Origin: Deltaproteobacteria bacterium UBA2385
Lineage (GTDB): Bacteria; Myxococcota_A; UBA796; UBA2385
NCBI GenBank assembly: GCA_002343455.1
Contig: DDSR01000387.1
Coordinates: 10,161-34,507, forward strand
DNA: 24,347 nucleotides
Reading direction: 5' to 3'
The notes beneath the pieces were generated by a model, which did no database searches, was not told the DNA's origin, and was given only the letters and a program-made list of their open reading frames with translations. A program made the position numbers and the translations under genes. Below are positions 14,809 to 24,347 of the stretch, in pieces. Every line of letters begins with the position of its first letter. The stretch's first letter is position 1.

Positions 14809-16662
14809 ATGCAGGAAGTCGCTCAGGAAGCCACACGCCAGGTCCCGCGCACCGTCATCGACGACGTCGTCATCCGCTTCGCGGGCGACTCCGGCGACGG
14901 CATGCAGCTCACCGGGGACCAGTTCACCCGCACGACCGCGGTGCACGGCAACGACCTCGCGACCTTCCCCGACTTCCCCGCCGAGATCCGGGCGCCCGCC
15001 GGCACCCTTGCGGGCGTCTCCGGCTTCCAGATCCACTTCAGCAGCCGGGACGTGCTCACCCCCGGTGACCAGCCCGGCGTGCTGATCGCGATGAACCCCG
15101 CGGCGCTGATGGCGAACCTGGGCGACCTCAAGAAGGGCGGCCTGGTCATCGTCAACACCGACAAGTTCACCGACCGCGATCTCGAGAAGGCCGGGCAGAC
15201 CAGCAGCCCGCTGGACGACGGGCGCCTCGAAGGCTTCGAGGTCGTCCCGGTCCAGCTCTCGGCCCTGACCAAGAACGCCCTCGACGACATGGGGCTCGGC
15301 GCCAAGGAGACCGACCGCTGCAAGAACCTCTTCGCGCTGGGCATCGCCTACTGGCTGTTCGGCCGGGACACCGCCATCACCGAGGCCTGGATCAGCAACA
15401 AGTTCAAGGCCCCCTACGCCGAGGCCAACCTCAGGGCCCTGCGGGCCGGCTACAACTACGCCGAGACCGTCGAGCTCTTCCACTCCGGCTACGAGGTCCC
15501 CCCCGCCCGCCTCGCGCCGGGCACCTACCGCAACATCACCGGCAACCAGGCCACCGCCCTGGGCCTGATCGCGGCCTCCCAGAAGAGCGGGCGCCAGCTC
15601 TTCCTCGGCGCCTATCCGATCACTCCGGCCAGCGATGTGCTGCACGCCCTGGCCACCCACAAGGACTTCGGGGTCATCACCTTCCAGGCCGAGGACGAGA
15701 TCGCTGCCATCGGCGCGACCATCGGCGCGGCCTGGGGCGGCGCCCTCGGCGTCACGTCGACCTCGGGTCCCGGCGTGGCCCTCAAGGCCGAAGCCCTCGG
15801 CCTGGCCATCATGGTCGAGCTCCCGATGGTCCTGGTCGACATCCAGCGCGGCGGTCCGTCCACCGGCCTGCCGACCAAGACCGAGCAGTCCGACCTCTTC
15901 ATCGCCCTCTACGGCCGCCACGGCGAGTCGCCCTGCCCGGTGGTGGCGGCGCAGAGCCCTGGCGACTGCTTCTGGGCCGCGCTGGAGGCCGCCCGGATCG
16001 CCATCCGCTACATGACGCCGGTCATCCTGCTGACCGACGGCTACCTGGCCAACGGGGCCGAGCCCTGGAAGCTCCCCGAGGTGGACGCCATCCCCGACAT
16101 CCCGGTCAACCTGGCGACCGACCCCGAGGGCTTCCTGCCCTACAAGCGGGACCCCGAGACCCTGGCGCGCCCCTGGGCCGTCCCCGGGACCCCCGGCCTG
16201 GAGCACCGCATCGGCGGCATCGAGAAGCAGAACGAGACCGGCGCCATCTCCTACGACGGCGACAACCACGAGCTGATGAGCCGACTGCGCAAGCAGAAGG
16301 TGGAGCGCATCGCCCAGGACCTCCCCCAGGCCGAGGCCACGGGCAGCCCCGACGGCATCCTGGTCATCTCCTGGGGCGGCACCTACGGCGCCGTGCACAC
16401 CGCGGTGGACACGGCCTTCAAGGGCGGGATGCGGGTGGCTCACACCCACCTGCGCTGGCTCAACCCCCTCCCCCCAGGGCTGCGCGAGCTGATGGAGCGC
16501 TACGAGCGCGTCATCGTCCCCGAGCTGAACATGGGCCAGCTCTCCAGCGTCCTGCAGGCCCGCTTCGCCCGTCCGGTGGAGTCCTACACCAAGGTCCAGG
16601 GCAAGCCCTTCAAGGTCAGCGAGCTGCTGGCACGGCTCCAGCTCGCCCAGGCCCAGGCCTGA
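14809..16662 (+). CDS. korA: 2-oxoacid:ferredoxin oxidoreductase, alpha (gamma-alpha fused) subunit
   Basis: The 617-residue protein matches KorA-type subunits in which the gamma domain precedes the alpha domain. The N-terminal gamma domain shows FAGDSGDGMQLTG (~24-36) and PDFPAEIRAPAGT. The alpha (pyrimidine-binding) domain begins near residue 240, with YPITPAS (269-275), FQAEDEIAAIGA, TSTSGPG and QRGGPSTGLPTKTEQSDL. With KorB it would convert a 2-oxoacid plus CoA to acyl-CoA and CO2, reducing ferredoxin; 2-oxoglutarate is the usual substrate of this class. ATG 14809 is chosen for its AAAGGA site seven bases upstream. korB follows after 46 bases. Cytoplasmic. Confidence 0.95.
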   Translation: MQEVAQEATRQVPRTVIDDVVIRFAGDSGDGMQLTGDQFTRTTAVHGNDLATFPDFPAEIRAPAGTLAGVSGFQIHFSSRDVLTPGDQPGVLIAMNPAALMANLGDLKKGGLVIVNTDKFTDRDLEKAGQTSSPLDDGRLEGFEVVPVQLSALTKNALDDMGLGAKETDRCKNLFALGIAYWLFGRDTAITEAWISNKFKAPYAEANLRALRAGYNYAETVELFHSGYEVPPARLAPGTYRNITGNQATALGLIAASQKSGRQLFLGAYPITPASDVLHALATHKDFGVITFQAEDEIAAIGATIGAAWGGALGVTSTSGPGVALKAEALGLAIMVELPMVLVDIQRGGPSTGLPTKTEQSDLFIALYGRHGESPCPVVAAQSPGDCFWAALEAARIAIRYMTPVILLTDGYLANGAEPWKLPEVDAIPDIPVNLATDPEGFLPYKRDPETLARPWAVPGTPGLEHRIGGIEKQNETGAISYDGDNHELMSRLRKQKVERIAQDLPQAEATGSPDGILVISWGGTYGAVHTAVDTAFKGGMRVAHTHLRWLNPLPPGLRELMERYERVIVPELNMGQLSSVLQARFARPVESYTKVQGKPFKVSELLARLQLAQAQA

Positions 16663-16708
16663 ACCCCTCTCTCCCTTCTACCTCCGAAACTCCACCGCCG
16701 AGGTCCTC

Positions 16709-17734
16709 ATGTCCATCCTCGAAGACACCCCGCAGTACACCAAGAAGGACTTCATGTCCGACCAGACCATCCGGTGGTGCCCCGGATGTGGTGACTACTC
16801 CATCCTCTCGCAGGTCCAGTCGGTCTTCGCCGAGATGGGCGTGCCGCGGCATCAGTTCGCCGTGGTCAGCGGGATCGGCTGCTCCAGCCGCTTCCCGTAC
16901 TACCTCAGCACCTACGGCTTCCACACGGTCCACGGGCGGGCCCCGGCCTTCGCCACCGGCATCAAGCTGGCCAACCCCGAGCTCTCGGTCTGGCTGGCCA
17001 CGGGCGACGGCGACGCGCTCAGCATCGGCGGCAACCACTTCATCCACCTGCTGCGCCGCAACGTCGACCTGCAGATCCTGCTCTTCAACAACCGGATCTA
17101 CGGGCTCACCAAGGGGCAGTACTCGCCGACCTCCGAGTACGGCAAGAAGACCAAGTCCACCCCGATGGGCTCGGTGGACCACCCCTTCAACCCCTGCGCG
17201 CTGGCGCTCGGCGCGGACGCCACCTTCATCGCCCGGACCGTGGACATCTTCGTCAAGGAGCAGCGCGACGTCCTGACGGCGGCCCACCAGCACAAGGGCA
17301 CCTCCTTCGTCGAGATCTGGCAGAACTGCAACATCTTCAACGATGGCGCCTTCAAGGAGCACACCGAGCGCAAGACCCGCGACGAGCGCTGCATCTTCGT
17401 CGAGCACGGCCAGCCCCTGCTCTTCGGCGACAAGACCGCCCCCAAGGGACTGGTCCTGGGCTCGGATGTGCGCTTGCACGTCATCGACGTCAACACCGAC
17501 GAAGATCGGGCCCGCGTGCTCGTGCACGACACCTCCAACCAGCTGCTGGCCAGCCTGCTGATCCGGATGGAGGGTGCCGAGTTCCCGACCGCCATGGGCG
17601 TCATCTACCAGGTCGAGCGCCCCACCTACGAGGCCGCCGTTCACGCCCAGATCGACGCCTCGGTCGCCCGGACCGGCGGCGGAGACCTCAAGAAGGCCCT
17701 GGCCAGCGGCAGCACCTGGACCATCCCCGGGTGA
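16709..17734 (+). CDS. korB: 2-oxoacid:ferredoxin oxidoreductase, beta subunit
   Basis: The 341-residue protein binds thiamine diphosphate and a [4Fe-4S] cluster. Visible motifs are WCPGCGD (Cys24, Cys27), GIGCSSR (Cys58) and QNCNIFN (Cys207), spaced like the four cluster ligands of archaeal OFORs. The TPP site GDGDALSIGGNH (99-110) closes with FNNRIYGLTKGQ (Asn127/Asn128). SPTSEYGKKTKS is typical of KorB. GAGG five bases before ATG 16709 fixes the start. It completes KorAB, and its TGA overlaps the next gene's GTG by four bases (GTGA). The electron acceptor is presumably ferredoxin, but none is encoded here. Confidence 0.96.
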   Translation: MSILEDTPQYTKKDFMSDQTIRWCPGCGDYSILSQVQSVFAEMGVPRHQFAVVSGIGCSSRFPYYLSTYGFHTVHGRAPAFATGIKLANPELSVWLATGDGDALSIGGNHFIHLLRRNVDLQILLFNNRIYGLTKGQYSPTSEYGKKTKSTPMGSVDHPFNPCALALGADATFIARTVDIFVKEQRDVLTAAHQHKGTSFVEIWQNCNIFNDGAFKEHTERKTRDERCIFVEHGQPLLFGDKTAPKGLVLGSDVRLHVIDVNTDEDRARVLVHDTSNQLLASLLIRMEGAEFPTAMGVIYQVERPTYEAAVHAQIDASVARTGGGDLKKALASGSTWTIPG

Positions 17735-18528
17735 GCGCCGAGCCTCGTCCGATTCGGGAGCTGGCCGCTCTAGCGCCGCTAGACGGCCTGCTCTTCGACA
17801 TCGACGACACCCTCACCCTGCACGGCAAGCTGGTGCCCGCCGTCCTCGACGCGCTGGCTGCCTTGCGCGCTCGCGGCCTGAAGATCATCCCGGTGACCGG
17901 TCGGCCCGCCGGCTGGGTCGACCACATCGCCCGGATGTGGCCCGTGGACGGCGTGGTCGGGGAGAACGGCGGGCTGTGGTTCTGGTACGACGCCGACGCA
18001 GGGCGCCTGGAGCGGCGGTTCTTGCAAGAGGCGGAGACCCGCGCGGCCAACCGCCTCCGCCTGGAGCGCCTGGCGAGGCAGATCCTGGCCGAGGTGCCCG
18101 GCGTCGCCCTGGCCAGCGACCAGGGCTACCGCGCCCTGGACCTGGCGATCGACTTCTGCGAGGACGTACCGCCGCAGGGCGACGAGGCCATCGACCGGGT
18201 CGTCGCCCTCTTCGAAGCTGCCGGCGCCGTCTGCAAGGTCTCGAGCATCCACGTCAACGGCTGGTACGGCGACTTCGACAAGCTGACCGGGATCCGGCGC
18301 CTGCACCAGGATCGCTGGGGAGCGCCCCTCGACCCGCAGCGCTGGGCCTGGTTCGGCGACAGCGCCAACGACGAGCCCATGTTCGAGGCCTTCCCGCTCT
18401 CCATCGGCGTGGCCAATGTGCGCCGCTTCCTGCCCCGGATGAAGACCGGCCCCGCCTGGATCACGCAGGCCGAGGGCGGAGAGGGCGTCGTCGAGGCCCT
18501 CGCCTGGATGGAGCGGTTGGGGCTGTAG
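17731..18528 (+). CDS. HAD-superfamily phosphatase (Cof / mannosyl-3-phosphoglycerate phosphatase-like)
   Basis: The 265-residue protein begins at GTG 17731 inside the korB stop (GTGA). All four HAD motifs are visible: DIDDT (nucleophile Asp23, acid/base Asp25), VTGRP (Thr56), Lys184 in FDKLTG, and GDSANDEPMF (Asp210, Asp214). A cap insert between motifs II and III (~85-180) fits a Cof-type IIB HAD. Substrates of such enzymes are sugar phosphates or phosphoglycerate derivatives; the sequence does not say which. Coupling to korAB suggests co-expression, perhaps as a metabolite-repair or housekeeping phosphatase. No strong Shine-Dalgarno is present, so translation probably depends on korB. Confidence 0.9.
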   Translation: MSAEPRPIRELAALAPLDGLLFDIDDTLTLHGKLVPAVLDALAALRARGLKIIPVTGRPAGWVDHIARMWPVDGVVGENGGLWFWYDADAGRLERRFLQEAETRAANRLRLERLARQILAEVPGVALASDQGYRALDLAIDFCEDVPPQGDEAIDRVVALFEAAGAVCKVSSIHVNGWYGDFDKLTGIRRLHQDRWGAPLDPQRWAWFGDSANDEPMFEAFPLSIGVANVRRFLPRMKTGPAWITQAEGGEGVVEALAWMERLGL

Positions 18529-18538
18529 CGCGCCGGGG

Positions 18539-19456
18539 TCAGACGGTGAGCTCCCAGGGCATCGCTTCCCCCCGTAAGAGGGCGTCGACGCTCTCCGCGA
18601 GGCCCTGCCGGATCAGCCGCGCGAGGTCCCGGTGGTAGCCGGCCGCGTGGGGGAACAAGGCCAGGCCGGGGTTGTCCCGGGCGGTGGACATCTCCGGCCA
18701 GGGCTCCTGGGGGAAGACATCCAGCCCCAGGAAGGCGAGGCGCCCCTCGTCGAGCGCCGCCAGCGCCGCCGGCAGGTCGAGGATGTCTCCACGGGCCGTG
18801 TTGACCAGGACCAGCGCTCGGGCTCCGCCGAGCAGCTCCGCGTTGACCAGCCCACGGCTGCCTGGGCTGAGCGAGGCGTGGATGCTGAGGGCGTCGCAGC
18901 TGCGCACCATCCCCTCGGGCGTGGCCGGGTGGACCCCCTCCGGCAGGCCCTGCGGGTCGGCGCCCAGGACCTCGGCCCCGAGGACGCGGCAGAGCTCGGC
19001 GAAGCGCCGCCCGATCACCCCCAGGCCGATCACGCCCACTCGGGCGCCGGCGAGGTTGAGCCCCCCCAGCCCCGCCAGCTCGGCCCGGGCCCAGCGGCCC
19101 TGCTCGGCCGCCACCCGGAGCGCACCGAGGCGGTGCAGCCCAGCCAGGACCAGGCTCAGGCTTACCTCGACCACGGCGTCCCGCCGCGCCATCGGCAGCC
19201 GGGCCACCCGCAGGCCAGCGCGACCGGCGGCCTCCAGGTCGACATGATCGAAGCCGCTGGTGGTGGTCTGGACCACCCGGGCCGAGGGGTAGGCGGAGAG
19301 GCAGGCGGCGTCGACCCGAACATTGCTAGGCGCGACCAGGATCTCGGCGTCCGTCCCCGGCTCCACCAGCTGCACCCGCCGCCCCAGCGCCTCCCGCTCG
19401 GCCTGGCGGTCGGCCTCGGTCTCGTAGGGGCTCCACGCCAGGCGACACAGGCGCAT
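18539..19456 (-). CDS. D-isomer-specific 2-hydroxyacid dehydrogenase
   Basis: The 305-residue NAD(P)-dependent oxidoreductase has the GVIGLGVIGRRF dinucleotide-binding loop (~141-152) and a full catalytic set: Arg222 in VNTARGD, Glu251 in LDVFPQEP, and His270 in FPHAAGYH. It would interconvert a D-2-hydroxyacid and a 2-oxoacid, for instance glyoxylate/hydroxypyruvate or a phosphonate-like analogue; specificity is not readable. ATG 19456 overlaps the upstream kinase stop (TGATG), and the length is normal for the family. The gene ends 10 bases from the convergent HAD phosphatase. Confidence 0.93.
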   Translation of the reverse strand: MRLCRLAWSPYETEADRQAEREALGRRVQLVEPGTDAEILVAPSNVRVDAACLSAYPSARVVQTTTSGFDHVDLEAAGRAGLRVARLPMARRDAVVEVSLSLVLAGLHRLGALRVAAEQGRWARAELAGLGGLNLAGARVGVIGLGVIGRRFAELCRVLGAEVLGADPQGLPEGVHPATPEGMVRSCDALSIHASLSPGSRGLVNAELLGGARALVLVNTARGDILDLPAALAALDEGRLAFLGLDVFPQEPWPEMSTARDNPGLALFPHAAGYHRDLARLIRQGLAESVDALLRGEAMPWELTV

Positions 19457-20346
19457 CAGCTCTCCAGCGCCTCGATGACCACGGTCTTGGCCAGGGCCTC
19501 GCAGGCCCCCGGATCGAGCTTGGCGACCTCGGGTCGACTGGCGTTGTGGGCCCCGCAGGCCATCGCGAAGGCCACGGCGGCCTCGGGTCCGCGGGGCATG
19601 GCGTGCAGCAGGCCGGCCAGCAGGGCGTCGCCGCTGCCGATCGGGTGAACCCGACGGGCGATGGGCGGAGGGAAGACCCGGCGGGCCAGGTCGCCGCTCT
19701 GGAACACGGCGGGCTCGGCACCATCGGTCACGATCGCCCACCGGGCGCCCCCGTCGTGCAGGCGCGCGGCCCCCCGCTGCGGATCGTCGTCGCCGAAGAG
19801 GAAGCCGACCTCCCGCCGGTTGGGCTTGGCCACCAGCACATTGCCCAGCTTGAGGCACTCCTCCAGGCAGGGGTGACAGAAGTCCAGGGCCATCGGGACC
19901 CCCAGGCTGGCCAGCCGCGGGTACAGCAGCGGGTGGTTGACGCTGCCCGAGAGGACCAGGCAGCGAGCCGGCAGGAGCGAGCGCACATTGGCGACGATGG
20001 CCTCGACGTCGCCGTCATCCAGCGAGGGCCCCGGGCCATAGACCGTGGTGTGCTGCCCCTCGGCGAAGATCGTGGCGCCCGCCCGGTTCTCTCCCCGGAC
20101 CGGGACGACCCGGCTGCGGATGCCCTCGCACTCCACCCGCTCGACGATCTCCCGGCCCCGCCGGCCGCCCACCGCCAGCACCGCGACGACGTCCTCTCGC
20201 AGGTCCTTGAGCGCCCGGGCCACGTTGAGCCCCTTGCCGGTGGCGAAGGTCCAGGCCTTGTCCGGCCGATGGCGGCCCCCGGCCGCGAGATCGTCCACGG
20301 GGAAGAAGTGCTCGACCATGGGGTTCGCGGTCACGGTGATGAACAT
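19456..20346 (-). CDS. PfkB-family sugar kinase (1-phosphofructokinase/tagatose-6-phosphate kinase-like)
   Basis: The 296-residue protein starts ITVTANPMVEHFFPVDDLAAGG, matching the FruK/LacC-type N-terminus, so ATG 20346 is accepted although the ribosome site is weak. PfkB signatures are present: TGKGLNVARAL (36-46), AKPNRREV (~173-180), VTDGAEP, and PIGSGDALLAG (235-245) with catalytic base Asp240. The usual GAGD is GSGD here. It would phosphorylate a sugar or sugar phosphate with ATP. The overlap with the 2-hydroxyacid dehydrogenase suggests a two-step route, sugar or sugar-acid oxidation plus phosphorylation. A FruK assignment is possible, but no PTS genes are nearby. Confidence 0.92.
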   Translation of the reverse strand: MFITVTANPMVEHFFPVDDLAAGGRHRPDKAWTFATGKGLNVARALKDLREDVVAVLAVGGRRGREIVERVECEGIRSRVVPVRGENRAGATIFAEGQHTTVYGPGPSLDDGDVEAIVANVRSLLPARCLVLSGSVNHPLLYPRLASLGVPMALDFCHPCLEECLKLGNVLVAKPNRREVGFLFGDDDPQRGAARLHDGGARWAIVTDGAEPAVFQSGDLARRVFPPPIARRVHPIGSGDALLAGLLHAMPRGPEAAVAFAMACGAHNASRPEVAKLDPGACEALAKTVVIEALES

Positions 20347-20438
20347 CCCGGGGCAATAACCAGGATCCCCGAACAGGGCGCCGCAGCCACCTCCCCTGCG
20401 CTTCTTCGTGGCAGAGGCCCCGAACCCGGGCTAAATAC

Positions 20439-20456
20439 TGAATGAAGGTTCATTCA
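20439..20456. promoter_or_regulatory. perfect palindrome resembling the Bacillus FadR (TetR) operator
   Basis: TGAATGAAGGTTCATTCA is an 8-2-8 perfect inverted repeat. Its outer arms TGAATGA/TCATTCA and 4-base centre are those of the Bacillus subtilis FadR consensus (TGAATGA-MTAN-TCATTCA). It starts 20 bases before the acyl-CoA dehydrogenase ATG and just downstream of a TAAATA (20432-20437) that may be a -10 element. A repressor here would block transcription of the dehydrogenase gene until acyl-CoA releases it. No regulator gene lies in the window. Confidence 0.7.
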
Positions 20457-20475
20457 CCCCGGCACGGGAGCCCCC

Positions 20476-22298
<1,823 letters not shown>

Positions 22299-22302
<4 letters not shown>

Positions 22303-22311
22303 CACCGCTAG
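22299..22311. terminator. stop-codon palindrome at a convergent junction
   Basis: CTAGC, loop ACC, GCTAG is a perfect 5-bp stem. Each arm contains one stop: TAG of the acyl-CoA dehydrogenase (22300-22302) and, on the other strand, TAG of tldE (22310-22308). No T run follows. It may be only a by-product of two facing TAG codons, but it mirrors the one at 13563-13578. Confidence 0.3.
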
Positions 22312-23660
22312 AGGGTGAAGCGCATCCCATCGACCAGGATGCCCGGCAGGCGCTGGCTGGCGGTGGCCCGCCGCTCGTAGGTGCCGGCGTCCGGCATCAT
22401 GCTCTGCTGCTCCCCGATCGCGACCAGACCCTCGCCCAGCAGGTGGAAGACGGTCTCGTCGAAGCGCATGACCTCGGCCGGCGCGACGACCTCCCCGCTC
22501 TCCACCCAGCAGGAGGCGAAGCGCGTCATCCCGGTGATCCGGCCCGCCGGCCGGTCGGAGTAGTTGAGGTACCACAGGTTGCTGATCCACAGCCCGGTGC
22601 CGAGCGCCTCCAGCTCGGTCCCCGCGGCCAGCTCGCCGGCCTTCATGTTCAGCGAGGTCGGCGACTCCTCGCTGGAGGCCCCGTTGTGGGCGCGGCTGTA
22701 TTCCAGCGAGGAGCGCGGCGAGACGAGGCTGCCGACCAGCGCCCCGGCCTCGATCAAGGGGACCCGCTCGGGGCGGGCGAAGCCGTCGTGCGAGAACCCG
22801 GGCTGCAGCCCGCCGGCCAGGTCTTCGGCGAGGCTGACGCGGGGATCCATCGTTCTCCCCTGCGTCAACATCGACAGCAGCGGGGTGTTCCGCGCCTCTT
22901 GCGCCCGGTGGCTGAAGGCTCCCCAGGAGAGCAGCCCCATCACCTCGCCCAGGGCCGAGGGGGTCAGCCAGGCGCGGTAGCGGCCGGGCTCCAGCCGGCG
23001 CGCGGGCCGAGAGAGGATGGGGAGGGCCAGGCGGGCCTCGGCCATCCGCTGCGCCAGGAGGGACCGGTCCCATCCGGTCCCCCCCACGCTGCTCTTCACG
23101 GCCTTGTCGCCCTGCTGGTAGAGGCACCAGTCAAACAACCAGGAGCGTCGCTCGTCCCAGCAGCGCTGTCCCCGGCTGGAGGCGAACCCCGAGTATATGG
23201 GTCCACTGGCCAGGATACCTACGAGATCCACCCCGCCGTCCAGGGCCGCCTCCTCGAGGATCGCGTCGGTCATCTCGGCGCCGTCGGCCAGGGCCTCGGG
23301 GCTGAGGTGGACGCTGGAGACCCCCTCGGTCTCCCAGAGCAGCAGGGGATCCTCGGGGAGCTGGGCGACACGCTCGCGGAGCCGGGCCAGGGCGCTGTCG
23401 ACCCGCGCGAGGTCCTCGGCGGCGACGCCCGACAGGCTGAGCTCGGTCGAGGCGTGGCGCTTGCCCTGGATCAGGCGCAGGCTGAGCTCCCGCTGCGAGA
23501 CCGAGCCGGGCTGCCGGACCTTGCCGTGGTTGAAGCGGACGAAGTCGCTCTCTTCGGCGTGCAGCCAGAGGGTGTAGTCCTCGGCGGGGCCCAGTCGCTC
23601 GTCGAGCGCCTGCGCGAGCATCAGGAAGTGCCGGTGGAGCGGAGAGGACGAGGGACTCAC
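22308..23660 (-). CDS. tldE: TldE/PmbA-family protein
   Basis: The 450-residue protein belongs to the TldD/TldE superfamily. Recognisable parts are the N-terminal RFNHGKVRQPGSVSQRELSLRLIQGKR, the central SRAHNGASSEESPTSLNMKAG and the C-terminal GLWISNLWYLNYSDRPAGRITGMTRFASCWVESGEVV. No HExxxH zinc motif is seen, as expected for TldE, which acts with TldD as a heterodimeric protease on unfolded peptides and modified-peptide precursors. GTG 23660 is chosen because GGAGG lies six bases upstream and it overlaps the tldD stop by four bases (GTGA). Cytoplasmic. Confidence 0.92.
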   Translation of the reverse strand: MSPSSSPLHRHFLMLAQALDERLGPAEDYTLWLHAEESDFVRFNHGKVRQPGSVSQRELSLRLIQGKRHASTELSLSGVAAEDLARVDSALARLRERVAQLPEDPLLLWETEGVSSVHLSPEALADGAEMTDAILEEAALDGGVDLVGILASGPIYSGFASSRGQRCWDERRSWLFDWCLYQQGDKAVKSSVGGTGWDRSLLAQRMAEARLALPILSRPARRLEPGRYRAWLTPSALGEVMGLLSWGAFSHRAQEARNTPLLSMLTQGRTMDPRVSLAEDLAGGLQPGFSHDGFARPERVPLIEAGALVGSLVSPRSSLEYSRAHNGASSEESPTSLNMKAGELAAGTELEALGTGLWISNLWYLNYSDRPAGRITGMTRFASCWVESGEVVAPAEVMRFDETVFHLLGEGLVAIGEQQSMMPDAGTYERRATASQRLPGILVDGMRFTL

Positions 23661-24347
23661 GAGTGGCCTCCGAAGACGTCGATGCCGCGGAAGAGGCAGG
23701 CCGGAGAGGCGTGGCCCACCCGGATGACCTGGTTCGGCTCGCCCTTGCCGCAGTAGGGCGTCCCCAGCACCTCGACCGTCGACCGGTCGCCCACCCCGGC
23801 GAGGTTTCGCCAGAAGGTGGCCGAGATGCCCCGGTAGTTCGGGTTGCGGACGACGGCGCCGAGCTTGCCATCCTCGATCAGGCGCGCCCACTCGCAGCCG
23901 AACTGGAACTTGTTGCGGCTGTCGTCGATGGACCAGCTGGCGTTGGTCTCCATGTAGACCCCTCGCTCCACCCCGCCGATCAGCTCCGCGAAGCTGAGGT
24001 TCCCGGCCTCGACGTTCAAGTTGGCCATGCGATCAATCGGCGGTCGATTCCAGGAGCAGGCGCGGCTATTGCCCACCCCCGCCATCCCCGCCCGGGCCTG
24101 GGAGGAGGCGCCCCCTAGCGGGCGTAGGAGGATCCCGTCCTTGATCAGCCACTCTCGCTGCGCGAGGCTGCCGTCGTCGTCAAAGCCGTAGGCGGCGAGC
24201 TCACCCTGGACCCCGGGGTCGAAGGTCACGTTGAGCAGCTCGCTGCCGTAGCGGTAGCTGCCGAACATGTCCAAGGTCACGAAGCTGGTCCCCGCGTAGT
24301 TCCGCTCGTCGCCCAGGATGCGGTCCAGCTCCAGCGGGTGGCCGATG
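23657..24347 (-). CDS. tldD: TldD-family zinc metalloprotease (N-terminus cut by window edge)
   Basis: The frame runs open to the right edge (229 residues visible), so the N-terminal half lies outside. The first visible residues IGHPLELDRI match the second half of the TldD HE-x3-H zinc motif; the His-Glu half is missing only because of the edge. SYRYGSELLNVTFDP, IKDGILLRPLGGASSQA, SRACSWNRPPIDRMANLNVEAG, GVYMETNASWSIDDSRNKFQFGCEWA and NPNYRGISATFWRNLAGVGD are typical of the C-terminal barrel. The stop overlaps the tldE GTG. With TldE it should form the proteolytic heterodimer. Confidence 0.93.
   Translation of the reverse strand, partial: IGHPLELDRILGDERNYAGTSFVTLDMFGSYRYGSELLNVTFDPGVQGELAAYGFDDDGSLAQREWLIKDGILLRPLGGASSQARAGMAGVGNSRACSWNRPPIDRMANLNVEAGNLSFAELIGGVERGVYMETNASWSIDDSRNKFQFGCEWARLIEDGKLGAVVRNPNYRGISATFWRNLAGVGDRSTVEVLGTPYCGKGEPNQVIRVGHASPACLFRGIDVFGGHS

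Overview
This is a GC-rich window (roughly two-thirds G+C by eye) from a Gram-negative bacterium. It is packed with outer-membrane beta-barrels and lipoproteins. The Asp/Asn-rich Cys-Asn-Asp-Gly repeats in a TIG lipoprotein, a Peptidase_MA/beta-propeller/barrel fusion, and korAB next to fatty-acid genes suggest a myxobacterium-like or deltaproteobacterial lineage. That placement is inference; there is no rRNA in the window to confirm it.

Left end (1-9168). Two minus-strand tRNA genes, tRNA-Ile(GAT) then tRNA-Ala(TGC), sit at the edge behind a plausible promoter. No 16S gene lies upstream of them. Next comes a four-gene minus-strand operon (8843 to 237) with touching or overlapping genes: a small outer-membrane barrel, a ~1197-residue zinc-peptidase/propeller/barrel protein, a lipoprotein of unknown function, and a TIG lipoprotein with seven DNDGDG repeats. 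A 325-bp control region (8844-9168) separates this from a divergent plus-strand operon.

Centre (9169-14620). The plus-strand operon encodes an UshA-type 5'-nucleotidase lipoprotein, a lipoprotein with an OB-fold-like region, and another outer-membrane barrel. The seven genes around 8844-9168 look like one surface-exposed degradation or scavenging island. A convergent Trm112-like/SAM methyltransferase gene follows.

Right half (14621-24347) is metabolic. korA-korB (2-oxoacid:ferredoxin oxidoreductase) is coupled to a HAD phosphatase. A minus-strand pair encodes a PfkB sugar kinase and a D-2-hydroxyacid dehydrogenase. A ~600-residue acyl-CoA dehydrogenase gene lies behind a perfect palindrome that matches the arms of the Bacillus FadR operator. 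The window closes with a tldD-tldE pair on the minus strand, with tldD cut by the window edge.

Genes within operons repeatedly overlap by 1-4 bases (TAATG, TGATG, ATGA, GTGA), so translational coupling is the rule here. Two of the three convergent junctions carry a small palindrome spanning both stop codons.
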